Assembly (NCBI GenBank): GCA_977017575.1
Contig: CDRNVI010000012.1
Coordinates: 1,116,001 to 1,180,000, forward strand
Length of the DNA stretch: 64,000 nt
DNA from: Paramoeba atlantica
Taxonomy: Eukaryota > Discosea
Direction of reading: 5' to 3'
The notes under the pieces are model-generated. The model worked only from the letters and a program-made list of their open reading frames with translations. It made no database searches and was not told the origin of the DNA. The position numbers and the translations under genes were made by a program. Positions 1 to 10,330 of this stretch are shown here, in pieces (within the stretch, counting starts at the first letter, position 1; each line of letters begins with the position of its first letter).

Positions 1-545
1 CCTTCTGCTTTTTGCCTTGCTCCTCCTCCTTCCTCTACGATTTTGCAGATCACAAATGTAACAAGCCTTAGCGTTGATCAAATCACACTCGTTGACGGGT
101 CAACCAAATGGCAGCCACTTCGTTGACAGTCGGGTTTATTGTCAACGAAGTGGCAGTCAATTGGTTGACCCGTCAAAGAAGTAGAGACGTACCCGGATAT
201 TTTACTGTCAACGAAGTGGCAGCCAATTGGTTGACCCGTTCCCAATCCTAACATCTCCGTGGTTCCAAAGCAGATCCTAGGGCTTCTGTTGTTGTTGTTG
301 AGCTCCTTACAGATTCCCATGCGAGGAAGTCGTCGTCGCTACATCGAAAAGGCAGAAGGCTCCGCCTTCTGATTTTTGCCTTGCTCTTCCTCCTTCCTCT
401 ACGATTTTGCAGATCACAAATGTAACAAGCCTTAGCGTTGATCAAATCACACTCGTTAACGGGTCAAACAAATGGCAGCCACTTCGTTGACAGTCGGATT
501 TACTGTCAACGAAGTGGCTGCCATTTGGTTGACCCGTCAACGAAG
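1..545. repeat. Direct repeat of about 150 bp enclosing a foldback motif
   Basis: The first 150 bases recur at about 355-500 nearly unchanged (same stretch from a pyrimidine-rich run through a shared TTGATCAAATCACACTCGTT block). Inside each copy lies an inverted motif built on TTGACGGGTCAACCAAATGG and its complement, separated by GTCAACGAAGTGG pieces; at 455-545 the two arms face each other as a hairpin. No convincing gene is present in 1-860. It may be a small foldback transposon or decayed tandem repeat; no flanking duplication was identified. Confidence 0.7.
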
Positions 546-860
546 TAGATACATAGCCAAATTTCCTCCCCCTTTTGTAGTTCCGCCTTCAACCCAACAG
601 GTAGTAAATAATGCATTGGAATGATCATTCCCAGGGTTACATTTCACAGGTCGATGTGTAGGGGTGGCATTGTAATGGCATCACGTAAGATGTCGTGATC
701 AATTTCTTACATATGATATGTTTTTTTATAGCTTTTCTAAAATGATCAATCATCTGGCATGCAAAATAAAAAAACTCTTTAAAAATATTTTGATGCAATA
801 CGCAGCATTTAAGCAAAGTATACATTTGTTGGTTTCATTGACAAGTATATTTGATTCTCT

Positions 861-2168
861 ATGAACAGTACAACTGAAGCTGCACCGGCCTTTCATTCGT
901 CCAGACGCGGAAAAGTTACAAAGAGTGCTTTGCCTCTAGAATATTCTCTTTCTCGTTTCATAGAAAAAGTAGAAAATCCGCATTCCTCGTGGAAGGCAGA
1001 TAACCCAGCATGTGAGTGGAAAGGAGTGAAATGCGATTTCGGAGGACATTTGCTTTGCTTGGCTTGGGCTAACTATGGCTTGCTTGGGACACTTCTCTGG
1101 CATCATACTCCTCCGATACGAGGAAACTTTTTTGTACATTGTAATTCTTTGCAAGAAAATGTGGATTTGAGTCAACTGGAAGATGCAACAGAGCTGTGCA
1201 ATTTAAGTCACAACAAATTTCAAGGTATGATAGATTTTACGCAATTGCCATCAGGCTTGGATTCACTGTGGCTTTCATACAATGAATTCTCTGGAAAAGT
1301 AGATCTTACAGCCTTGCCCACTGGACTTCGATTGTTATTATAGATACAGTTTCTGTACCTTGTTGGTACATTTTGCTAGCCCTTCCTTTCTTTTCCCGGA
1401 AACGGGCATATTCTTACTTTTAAATGCCCGTTTCCGGCTGACGGCTAGCTGGAACTGTCCCTCTTTGTCGCGGAAGTAGGGGACGCACTTCGCACTCTTC
1501 ACCCCTCCCCGGCTCGCTCTCTTCGAGTGAGCTTTCTTCCCTCCCCGGCTCTCTACTTCTCGTGCTTTCTTCTCCCGGGAGCTATGCGCCATGGTGGCCT
1601 CCTTTGAGGACCACTGGGCGTGCTACAGCGGGAGGACACGTTGTATGCGTGTATAGGGGATGCGAACTTGCACCCCTCTCTCCCTACATGCTGTAGCGAG
1701 TGCGGAGGTAACGGACCTCCCCATGATGCATCATGATCCACGATAGACCATCTGACAGCATGAACCCACGGCTTGACCGTGTTGCAGCATGAACCATGGC
1801 TATACGTGCTGTAGCATGACCGATGGGCGACTCGTCTCCTACCTCGCACTCCACTCTCTGTGTGACACCCGTCGTATGCGGGTCATGCGCTGATGGTATC
1901 GGCCGTCACACAGAGAGACGTATCTCTGCGCCACGAGCGTATGATCATAACCCTTCAAAATAACGTATTTTGTGGAACGCTAATTTTAAATTTTCTTCCA
2001 GGTAGCATGAAATTTGTTTCCCTTAGGAACAATCAATTCTCTGGTATACTGCATCTGACTTCCTTGCCCCAGAGTCTACGAAGGATGGATCTGAGTCAAA
2101 ATTCGAAACTAAACGGTGAAATCGATAGGAATTTATTTTCTCCTGATCTCACAATGGTGAGTCTCTAG
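861..2168 (+). pseudogene. LRR-family gene split by an inserted spliced-leader fragment
   Basis: Two open pieces, 861-1343 and 1941-2168, are the front and rear of one leucine-rich-repeat protein. The front carries the family N-terminal cap: LPLEYSLSRF, then NPHSSW, then CEWKGVKCD, followed by repeats of LPSGLDSLWLSYNEFSG type. The front stops after LRLL, and the rear picks up in repeat register with TLQNNVFCG, so about 610 bp (roughly 1336-1946) has been inserted into a repeat. Front and rear are in the same frame, but the insert contains a stop at 1341. No signal peptide precedes the ATG at 861. A truncated front-half protein could still be made; the full product cannot. Confidence 0.75.
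1336..1450 (+). ncRNA. Spliced-leader RNA gene fragment
   Basis: Bases 1343-1358 read GATACAGTTTCTGTAC, identical to the conserved core of kinetoplastid spliced leaders (compared from memory with the T. cruzi exon). Spacing fits too: TATTATA precedes it, and exactly seven bases (CTTGTTG) follow before GTAC, where the exon normally ends in TTG and the intron starts with GT. GTACC-TTGTT-GGTAC can fold into a hairpin across the donor site. ATTTTG (about 1370-1375) resembles an Sm site. Two nested inverted arms follow: GCTAGCC with GGCTAGC, and CCGGAAACGGGCAT with its complement. The first nine exon bases (AACTAACGC) are missing, replaced by LRR coding sequence. Likely a non-functional fragment of an SL gene repeat; the remaining insert to about 1946 would be its spacer. 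Confidence 0.65.
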
Positions 2169-2379
2169 TTCACCATTTTTTGTCGCAAAAAAATACTCAC
2201 AGCGACTCACAGCGATCTACAGGTACTCAAAGTTTCTGCTATTCCATACAGAATTGCACTCAGTGTTCTAGACTTCTTGTTCAAAAGTTATTTGGTGTAA
2301 AAATAGAATTTACCTTCTCTAAATCTTTTTCTAGAAGATTTTTTTATTTATAAGTAATGTCGGTGTGCTAGCAGCTTCG

Positions 2380-2530
2380 TTAAAAAGCGGTGGTTGTTGG
2401 TAAACGGGCTTCGCAAATTGCTTCCCACTAACGACGCCGTGTATGGCCTCGCGCGGGCCCTCGCCATACCTCTCCCCTTCGGCTTCACAAATTGTTTCCC
2501 ACTAACGGCGTCACGTATGGCTCAGGCCAG
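2380..2530 (+). repeat. Imperfect 75-bp tandem duplication
   Basis: A unit around CTTCGCAAATTGCTTCCCAC and the following ACGACGCC...GTATGGC occurs twice (about 2405-2470 and 2480-2530) with drift. The left edge (about 2373) carries a diverged copy of the CTTCGTTAAACGCGG terminus found in a MITE family elsewhere in the window. Nothing coding is seen. Confidence 0.5.
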
Positions 2531-2696
2531 CTCACGCGGGCAAAACCTGGCAAAACTTAACAGGTTTCAACCCTCTTTATTTCTATAGTAATAGAAAATC
2601 AATGAATTTAATCATAGATTCGCATAAATCCTAATTTCTTCTGGTCATCAAAAAGTTTTTTCTTATAAAGTTTCTTATAAAGTTTTTTCTTATTTA

Positions 2697-3003
2697 CTGT
2701 ACCCCTCCTACTTGTTTGTCACTACTTTTCGCGAAAAGGTGACAGATAACTAGGCGGACCAGTGTGCGACAGATAACTAGGGAGGGGGTCTGTCACAAAA
2801 AAAAGGCAGAGCATGGAATTACAGAAACGGTTTTATAATAGCACTACGCACGACCATTCGCTTGAAACACAAAAAGGAAAAATATAAGTTTCATTTTATG
2901 ATTTTTTTTGTCAAAAAGTATTTTACCTATTTTTAAAAAGTGACAGATAACTAGGGGGGGGGAGGGGGGGTGACGTGTGACAGATAACTAGGGGGGGGGA
3001 CAG
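2697..3003. mobile_element. MITE with TA target site and G-run termini
   Basis: The left end begins CTGTACCCCTCC and runs to TGTCAC; the right end is its imperfect complement, GTGACAGATAACTAGG followed by a run of nine G then ACAG. Both ends abut TA (2695-2696 and 3004-3005), the target duplication of Tc1/mariner/pogo elements. GACAGATAACTAGG occurs four times inside (near 2742, 2767, 2941, 2977), and a related GACGGATAACTACGGGGG lies near 8790. There is no transposase gene. Confidence 0.6.
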
Positions 3004-3513
3004 TAATTACAATCATTTATGCAACTCCCAGTAGTCGGTTTACTTTCCCCTAAGCCATTAAGCATGACCAGTCTTTTGAAGTGCCTCTTCCAGTCTTTCG
3101 GGGTTTTCCGACGAAAAAAATACTCACAGCTACTCACAGCGAATCACAGCAGCCCACAGCGATTCACAGAAACCCGCACATATCTACAGATACTAACTAC
3201 AGACTCACCAATAGTTAAAGAAGGAACGGGAATACTTTCTTGATCACCTGAATTTACTAAGTTTCTGTATCGGTAGGTATGTCAAACTCAAAGTTAAAGC
3301 CTGACTCGTTTTCCCGGATTTTATCGGGATACTTTATTTCTCAGTTTCCTTAAATAGAATGTAAGAAAGAAAGAAAACAAAAGCAGTGAAACAAATTCGG
3401 CTTTCTTTATTTTCTCCTCCGTTGAAAAAGTAAACACGCAAAGTGTGTGCTGCCAAATCCATAATGTTTTTAACTCGAGGTCTATTTTCAGTTATTTTTT
3501 TCTTTTTAATGTC

Positions 3514-3870
3514 ATGCTAGAATCATTTTTCTGCGTACGTGATTTTTTTATTTTGCGCCGTTGGGGTAATAAAATAGAAAATAGTAGGAAAAAGAAATTA
3601 AACGTTCTCAATTCTGCTCAACGCCTTCGTCTTCCCTTACTTGCACAAGCGCCTTGGGGAGCCATTGTGGTCATATCTGCTGCACTTCTTTTTTTTGGGG
3701 CTGATTTCGCCTATGGAGCTTATCGTCGCTACGCGGATCCAACAACAGACAATGAAGAACGAAACCGCGTTCGTGTTCGTAAGCAACAAGAAGCAAAGCA
3801 GTGGGTCCGGGCAGAAACTGTGGCCTATTCAAAAAGTCGTCCGAAAGGATACCGAGGAGAGGATAAATAG
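3514..3870 (+). CDS. Small single-pass membrane protein, function unknown
   Basis: A 118-residue product from the ATG at 3514; the frame is open further upstream only from a GTG. A basic stretch (WGNKIENSRKKK) and LNSAQRLRLPLLAQ lead into one hydrophobic segment, GAIVVISAALLFFGADFAYG (about residues 63-82). A very polar, arginine/lysine/glutamate-rich tail follows and ends KGYRGEDK. The layout (basic N-terminus, one membrane span, charged tail) is typical of accessory subunits of mitochondrial inner-membrane complexes, but I recognise no family. It sits between the broken LRR gene and the transposon patch, in the direction of all host genes. The true start could be a later residue, since the first 35 residues are Phe/Arg-rich and not obviously conserved. 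Confidence 0.5.
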   Translation: MLESFFCVRDFFILRRWGNKIENSRKKKLNVLNSAQRLRLPLLAQAPWGAIVVISAALLFFGADFAYGAYRRYADPTTDNEERNRVRVRKQQEAKQWVRAETVAYSKSRPKGYRGEDK

Positions 3871-4518
3871 AGGGAAATATACACTTTATGTAAATAAATT
3901 AATTAATGGAGACAATGAAGTGTGCCACTTTTTTGGATGACACTGGATGACTAATTTTGTTGATACTCCAGCTTATCTATACCCTCTCACCTTTATAGTT
4001 CATTTGCCAGAACGAACGTTTGCCCGTTCTTCAGGAGAGCATCTGACTTCCGGCTAAGCTCTTTTTTTGATTCGCAGTTTGCTTTTCTTTCGATTTTTTT
4101 CTCTTTTCTAACACCCTTATTGCGCAGGAAATCCCTTTTATACTTTTCGGCTTTCAAAAATAACGAAGCGATAGTGATGGTACGTCTCACTACAAGGTTC
4201 GTTTGTGCCTTCACTCCATGCTCATATCTGTCTTGGACGGCACTCGATCGCACTGGATGACAGTGAACAACTGCAGATTGTCCAATTCAATGATCGTTTT
4301 AGCTTTTCTCTCACACGTTGAACTGGTTGAAGACCGTAAAGGTAGACGTAACAAGCGAAGCTCGTCTAGAAAAGTTCGAAAAACATGAAAAATGATCAGA
4401 AATTGATCACTTTTAGCAGAAATATGATATTTATGCTACAAGCGACACTATTTAAATACGAAATTTTTTGGGTTTTTATCAGCGCCACTTTAATTAAGGC
4501 AACTTTAATTTTCTTTTT
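3871..4518. other. Gene-free AT-rich spacer
   Basis: No convincing coding sequence; a short minus-strand open frame (3993-4253, Lys/Glu-rich) matches nothing I know. GATGACACTGGATGAC-like pieces appear near 3936 and again near 4250. Confidence 0.4.
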
Positions 4519-4520
4519 TA

Positions 4521-4742
4521 GGTTCTTCGTTAAACGCGGTGGTAGTTTTCAACGCGAAGCGCGCAGCATGAGTGACTTCTAAGTTGAAAGTCTAAATTAA
4601 TTAACGTAAACATTTATTTCTCGTCAGAAATTACGTTAATTAATTTAGGCTCTTCGTTAAACGCGGTGGTTGTTTTCAACTTAGAAGTCATTCATGCTGC
4701 GCGCTTCGCGTTGAAAACTACCACCGCGTTTAACGAAGAGCC
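4521..4742. mobile_element. Two 95-bp MITE copies in opposite orientation, one truncated
   Basis: A complete copy lies at 4648-4742. Its inverted ends read GGCTCTTCGTTAAACGCGG, its core contains GCGAAGCGCGCAGCATGA in one orientation, and TA sits on both sides. A copy lacking its right end lies at 4521-4590 in the opposite orientation, so the pair forms a large hairpin around an AT-rich loop (4590-4647). The same 95-bp element is complete at 54284-54378; end fragments lie at about 53623-53640 and 23111-23128. Confidence 0.8.
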
Positions 4743-5936
4743 TAAAAAAGAAACATCTCCAAAAGATCATGAATAATCTACTTTTTTTGGGGAAAAAGCT
4801 CGATTTTTCGGCAAAAATTGCGAAATTTTACACCAAATTTGGGCCTTTTTTGATGCCTTCCCATTAGGGGCAGGAGTCGATTCTGTCGAAAAAAACGTCG
4901 CATAATAAACCCCCGCTCACGAAAAGTGACCCCCCTCTCTTTTTTCGTACAAATGTCCGTTTGAGCTGTTTTTTGTTGCATTTTGCAGATCTCAACACAA
5001 GGACTTTGCGCGTGCAGAAATGAGACAAAAAGAAACGAATACGCACAATTTAGAGAAGAATTACCATTTTGTCACTTTTTCGCCCTTCAATCTTATACAC
5101 TCCTTAAGTCGAGAATCAAAACTTAATACTGTTTTGTCGATCACTTTTTGAGTTAAAGAAGACCATGCTTTACATACACATCGGATAAGTGAAGGTTTGT
5201 CCGATGGGGTTTGTTCGTCTACCGCCTCTTGGACCATAGACCAGACGTTTTCTATGGGGGAAAGGTCGGGCGAGTTGGGGGGCCAGTTTCTTAGAACATC
5301 ACTCATTCAATTCTCAATATACTCTTTGGAGGCACGGGCAGTATGTGCCGTTGCCCAATCCTGTTGAAATACACTATTAGGGGGGAAATCTACCTGTTTT
5401 AATGTTTCTGTGTACGTCTCACTTGTAATAGATGTGTCATTGTAGATGTCTCACTTGTAATAGATGGTCACAGGACTCAAAGTGTATTCCCCGCTAGATT
5501 TTTTTTCGTTCAGATATTTTTTGATTATCCTTCTAGAGACGTTAAAATCACGGGATAATTGTTTTATCGGAACACCTTCTGCCTGTCTCATCTTCAACAG
5601 AACCTTACCACTATCCGTAAGCCCCCCTTTTGGGAGCCGATATGGTGATTTGGTCATTTTTGGAAAAAAAAGTTGAAAAACCAATTATGTTTTTTGACTA
5701 AATTTCAAAATCTTAAAATGAGCTAAAAACAGCGGGAACGTACAGATCTCGAAATTTTGAACGAAAAAGTGATACGATAACCCACCGACGCCCCCCTGTG
5801 CTAAAAATAAGGGGGGGTCACTTATTCGTGAGCGGGGGTTTTTATTACTGTGTTTCTCTTTATATTTTCACTGTTTTTGTTCAGTTTTTTTTCAATAATC
5901 GAGGGTAGAGCGGTAGTTATACAACCACCGCAATAA
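4743..5936 (-). repeat. Reverse copy of the 52.9-54.3 kb repeat, split by a Tc1 element
   Basis: 4743-4903 is the complement of 53470-53625 and of 54120-54282 (shared blocks include TTCATGATCTTTTGG and AATCGACTCCT). 5842-5936 is the complement of about 52985-53095 (TATACAACCACCGC, AAAGAGGAACACAGTAAT-like). The middle of the repeat is absent here, replaced by the Tc1/mariner element. The 95-bp MITE adjoins the same end in all copies, so it joined the repeat before the repeat multiplied. Confidence 0.75.
4904..5841 (-). mobile_element. Internally deleted Tc1/mariner element
   Basis: The ends are inverted repeats: ATAAACCCCCGCTCACGAA on the left and its complement (with two extra A/T) on the right, each followed inward by AAGTGACCCCCC-like sequence, with TA outside. 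On the minus strand, 5684-5451 encodes an N-terminal helix-turn-helix (IKQLSRDFNVSRRIIKKYL). After a stop the same frame gives FQQDWATAHTA, with the second catalytic Asp, and then (5306-5061) NWPPNSPDLSPIENVW, the family signature around the third acidic residue. The stretch holding the first catalytic Asp is missing and at least two in-frame stops are present. A 27-bp tandem duplication (GTCTCACTTGTAATAGATG) lies at about 5407-5466. Dead copy of about 0.94 kb. Confidence 0.85.
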
Positions 5937-5943
5937 GTTGTTA

Positions 5944-7667
5944 TACTCCCCTTGTCAGAATAAAATACAAATCGATTTTTCGTTGTGGTAAAATCTACCC
6001 CAAAGAAACAGTGCCATTTATACTTTTCAAAAAAAAATCGATTTTTTTTGTGAAATATTTTTTTCCTGAATGCCGTCTGGTAGGCCGTTGTCTGCGAAAC
6101 GAAAGAGTTCAATGACTCATTATGTTTCACAGGGTGGAAGGCCTTCCAATCGTGAGATTGAGCGGCGCGAGGAAGGGTGGAAAGAATTTGTGAGTAATAG
6201 CGGAGAATCTCATATAATGGCTCTTCCGAACATTGTAAGCGAATACATAGAAGAAGCGTCGAACTTGTTCTTCGAAGCCCAGAACTTTCTTTTCATGTCT
6301 TTGGAGGAAAAAATCCGTTCTGTGGCATGTGATGAAGAGTTTGTGGTGAAGATTGGTAGATGGTGTTGTCCAAGCAAAGAAGCAAGAAGATGCCTGGACT
6401 CCTTATTCTACGTTTCGTCGTTGGTTGGATTGCTTGAACATTGTCAACAAATCTTCCAAACGTACCATGAAATTGCTTATCCAGATGATTGGGAGGTTCA
6501 AGGAAAAAACATGATTCTTCGGATTGTCTTTATTGTTTCACATGAGCACAAGGGATCCCCACGGGAAGAACTTATTGTCAACGTGGATGAGACCGGCATT
6601 GCTTACAACAAGCTAGCACAAAGTGGGTTCTGTATGCAGGGTGAAAAACTTTCAAACATCGCAAACTCGGATAAGAGGAGCGCTACACTTCTAGCATGTA
6701 TCGCACTATCAGGCTCTCTTCTTTCACCATTTGTAATTTGGAATGGAAAGCAAGGAAGCTCTCGCGCATCAGTAAAAGAACATTCCCTATCAGTTCAGTA
6801 TCAAACTTCTAACCACTATATCACTGGAGCTATTCTTAAATACGTGGAAAAAAAATTGTTTCCCTATTATGAACGCCAAATTGTCTTTTTGACTGAAAGA
6901 CCATTTCCTGTGCTAGTACTCCTCTGGGACTTGTTCGGTGCATACTTCAAATGAGACAAAGTTATCTTTCACTAGCCAGTGCTGTGTGGGGGGGAAGTAT
7001 CACTGGATACGCATCGTATATGTACCCGCTAGATGCACGGGCAAGCTTCAGCCGTGCGACGTCGGATTATTTAATCGACTAAAGTCGAAACTTTTGCATT
7101 TTCGCATTAAGTCGCTTCTTGAGTACTGCCGAAGTCAAACCCTACAAGGAAAAAGCATCGGAAGCAGCTCATCTATTGGCGGCAAAATATGTAAAAAAAG
7201 GTATTGGAATCACTAGACAATGTCTACCTGGTCTTAAAGGATCCTAAACATATTGAGGCCAATGTAAAAGCTTTCCACGACGTAGGTATATCCATTCAAG
7301 CGCTCACATCTCCCGAGAACATTGTTGAATCTATAAAAAGACAAAGCGTACTATTTAGTCTCAATTATACGACGAGCATCGTATCAGACGATGAAGTGCA
7401 AGAAATTGAAGTAGACGAATACGCACTAGACACGAAGTAAAAGGCAGATTTGTGGATGTATGCTTTTTCTGAATGTGAATGCTTTTTCTTTCTGGGCATT
7501 TATACTTTTTCTCGGCGATTTATACTTTCTCATATTGATTCATCCTTTTTCTGCACGATTGATACTTGTTTGATCCATTTATACTTCTAAAATATAATAT
7601 AAATAGAAATCACCAATTTCCTTTATGTTTTATATTTACTGTATATTTTATTCTGGCAGGGGGAGTA
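5944..7667 (+). mobile_element. Pogo-like DNA transposon, frameshifted
   Basis: Inverted ends CTCCCCTTGTCAGAATAAAA (left) and the complement of CTCCCCCTGCCAGAATAAAA (right) are flanked by TA on both sides. The transposase starts at ATG 6070. Frame one (to 6954) has the first catalytic Asp in NVDETGIAY and the second in LLWDLFGAYF; frame two (6938-7216) has VPARCTGKLQPCDVG with the third Asp, the pogo/CENP-B DDE pattern; the acidic tail returns to frame one (7204-7440). So there are two frameshifts and no intact enzyme. No clear N-terminal CENP-B-type helix-turn-helix remains. Degenerate TTTATACTTTT repeats near both ends (about 6012 and 7495-7590) may be transposase-binding sites. Confidence 0.8.
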
Positions 7668-7714
7668 ACCCGTTTTATGAGGTAGAGATTTAGCGAAACG
7701 TTTCTTTTATGCGT

Positions 7715-8364
7715 TTTTAGATGTCCTCTCGCAGCATTGCTTTACAAAATTCAACGCGATTGTTACGCTCGGCCTCTGTTAGAAGAAGTGCGTTTTCTTT
7801 TGAGAGGAGTCTATATCCGTGGTAATATAAAAGGAGGTATCTAATTTTTGTTTTGTGTTCCTCTATACTGGTATCCGGAATAGTATCACTGATTTCTCAG
7901 TTGCATGACTCCGTGACAATGGGTAACTCTATTCGGGGGATGGTTTCTTCAGTGCTCTCCTCGACGTCGGAACTTGAAACTTTTTCTTCCAATATGTTTA
8001 ATAGCTGTCCTTCATATAAAACAGTGGAATCGGGTTGCTCCGTCTTCTCATTGCTATGGTATTCATCAAATCCGCGAGTAGAATCAGTAAAGTTTTCTAT
8101 GGCGTGTTCTTGTTTGGAACTTTCAGACACACCTCGAAGTTCGGTGATTGCTTCGAAAGTCTCCTTATCGCTCCATTCCTCAGTATCACAAGTAGAAGAA
8201 CCAGAGAGATCATCGTCCGGATCCCAATCAAAATCATTTCCTTCACACACAGCAGTTATGTCTGAGGCGGAACTCGATGTTTCAGAAAGTGAGACTGTTT
8301 CGCAAGTGAGCACTTCTGCATCGTCTGATTCGCTATCCAAAAGTTTGAACGTGGAATCAATCAT
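7715..8364 (-). pseudogene. Acidic open frame of unknown origin, antisense to the gene array
   Basis: On the minus strand an ATG at 8364 opens a 155-residue, strongly acidic and serine-rich frame (DFDWDPDDDLSGSS) that stops at 7897. Past that stop the same frame continues: KIRYLLLYYHGYRLLSKENA, then LTEAERNNRVEFCKAML. The last part recalls the linker between the DNA-binding and catalytic parts of Tc1/mariner transposases (R-x-x-F-C/A), but that is weak. The overlapping + strand frame has no ATG and a random-looking Ser-rich content. It adjoins the right end of the pogo-like element but lies outside its terminal repeats. Best read as a remnant of another transposon. Confidence 0.35.
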
Positions 8365-8408
8365 AAAAAATCAGAAAAAACAAAGGAGTATAAAAGGCAG
8401 ACTATAGT

Positions 8409-8956
8409 GATATGGCGTAAATGGTCTAATTCGTGAAATTAGAAATATCAAAGCTGTAAATATGAAAGCATAAGTCGAAGAACCCGAAACGACGAAACAA
8501 ATCCGGGTATTTGATTCTCCGACCAAAAAATTAAGCGGTACGGCGGCATGTAGGTAATAAAATTAAAGATCATATTGTAGGAAAAAAGAAACACGAGCTA
8601 ATAACAATTTTAAGCTAGTCACGACGACGTCATACATAATCCACAAAAAACAGAAGACGAAAAGCTCTTTTGGCGCTCTCTAAATGTTACTATATTCTGG
8701 GACGGAGGTGTACCTATACTTTGATAAAATAATGTGACGGGTATGTGGTTTATTATAAATTATATTGTCGCTTTTTTCCGAAATGTGGTGACGGATAACT
8801 ACGGGGGTATAGTACTTGTATTTACAATTAACGTACTTGCAAATTGTGTTCTCACTGTGTTCGGTACTTTTCGATCAATATCACAGGCCAGCATTATTAA
8901 GTTTTTTAACAAACGCTGAAAACAATTTTTTTCTGCATAGTATCTATTAGTCTTCA
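8409..8956. other. Spacer upstream of the first unknown gene
   Basis: AT-rich, no coding sequence recognised. Near 8786 it has GTGACGGATAACTACGGGGG, a relative of the repeat that ends the MITE at 2697-3003. Confidence 0.4.
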
Positions 8957-10330
8957 ATGGGTCAGGGAGAACGCCGTGCCGCCATTCTGCGTCGCAGAAC
9001 TGTCGATGAGCAAATTAAATACTGTATTTTGATTGAAGGAGCTTCGATTTTGCGTAAAGAAATTCAGCACAATCCAGAGTCGCAGAGAATACTTCACTGG
9101 TCTTCATGTCTTCCTTCTTCCTATCGTGAACGGATGAACGTTTCGCATGCTTTGGGTGATGGGCAAAAGGCCTCGTTCGACGAGCATGAAACCGACAAAC
9201 AAACCATTGCCCCAGAGGACGGAAGTGTATCTGAATCAGATACTACGGAAGCACAAATCAAGGGTAGTTCCGAATTAGCTTTACAGGTGGGAAATAAAAA
9301 TGTCAGTATTGAAGTAGAAAATCCAGAATTTGTTACAAATCTTTCAAAGGTGTCCAACAAAACGTTTCCATCAAAGGAAGGGATTGAAACGCCCGGAGCA
9401 GAAATTTTAACTGAGATTTCATATTATGAATCACGAAAAAATATTCCGGAAACCGGAATAGACAGTGATGCCAATCCGAATTGTGATTCACATGCTAGGA
9501 ACAAAGACTCTCCACAGAAAAAAGTGTCCAACCGCACCACAGAGCCTTCGCAGGAACTGTCACCCAGTGAGTCACTATCTCGGTGCACCTCCGAGGCGGT
9601 CCGGTTTATTATTGGGGAAAATTTTTCGAAAGCGGTGGCCCGGGGCCTTACGCACCTACAGAAGGATGTAATGGCGTTCTACTGCGTACTACTCGGAATT
9701 ACTGATAAATTGCCTAAAGCAGGAAAGAATATTTTGCTTTGCATGCTTACTAATTTTTTTTACACTTCCCTTTTCGATCGCTATATTGGACCACATAAAC
9801 GGGAGCAACCTTCTCCCCCGCGGGCCACTGCAGTATCATCGGAACTGCCACGGAAATCGAAGCGCATCAAAGACAAAGCCTTTTTGGTGCAAAAAGAGGT
9901 CGCATCAGATACAAGAACTGAAGGTGTGGAGGCAATTGTAAAACCGCGCAAAGCAAAATCCCAAGAAACAAAATATGATTATCATCTCCGGGACGAAGAA
10001 ACTTTTTCTAGATCCTCTTTGACCAACAGCACTGCAGTTAATTTATCTAACACCCCCTTTCCTACGCATGTCGCCAATCATGATATCACTTCGCAGCATG
10101 AGCTTTCTGATCATGAACCTTCGGGTGGGCTTCTTCAAAAGTATGCTCCTTACTTTTATGAAGCATTCGAGAAGTCCCCCATTCTTCCCCTTGCTTCAGT
10201 GCGGGAATGTGTTGCGTTACGCCTTGGTGCAGGCCCCCCTATCACTGAGTTACGATCAGTCGCGCAGCAGCTGCATGACTTGCAACAAATCGCGTATTGT
10301 GTTAGCGATGACATTATGTATGTAATCTAA
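8957..10330 (+). CDS. Hypothetical protein, 457 residues, largely disordered
   Basis: Starts at the ATG in MGQGERRAAILRRRTVDEQI. A basic, probably helical N-terminus (1-50) is followed by a long polar region (60-210) rich in Ser, Glu and Thr. A hydrophobic globular patch spans about 220-280 (VRFIIGENFSKAVARGL, then FYCVLLGITDKLP, then ILLCMLTNFFYTSLF). A basic linker follows (LPRKSKRIKDKAF, KPRKAKSQETK), and a C-terminal helical region (370-457) ends ISDDIMYVI-like. The two ordered patches with a basic linker would fit a nuclear scaffold or chromatin protein, but I do not recognise the family. Moderate GC, no skew switch. It precedes the Tc38-like cluster; the spacing (390 bp) gives no functional hint. 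Confidence 0.6.
   Translation: MGQGERRAAILRRRTVDEQIKYCILIEGASILRKEIQHNPESQRILHWSSCLPSSYRERMNVSHALGDGQKASFDEHETDKQTIAPEDGSVSESDTTEAQIKGSSELALQVGNKNVSIEVENPEFVTNLSKVSNKTFPSKEGIETPGAEILTEISYYESRKNIPETGIDSDANPNCDSHARNKDSPQKKVSNRTTEPSQELSPSESLSRCTSEAVRFIIGENFSKAVARGLTHLQKDVMAFYCVLLGITDKLPKAGKNILLCMLTNFFYTSLFDRYIGPHKREQPSPPRATAVSSELPRKSKRIKDKAFLVQKEVASDTRTEGVEAIVKPRKAKSQETKYDYHLRDEETFSRSSLTNSTAVNLSNTPFPTHVANHDITSQHELSDHEPSGGLLQKYAPYFYEAFEKSPILPLASVRECVALRLGAGPPITELRSVAQQLHDLQQIAYCVSDDIMYVI

Noticed and set aside
7853-8407. 184-codon + strand open frame
   Set aside because: No ATG start, Ser-rich random texture; the opposite strand has an ATG and a coherent acidic protein.
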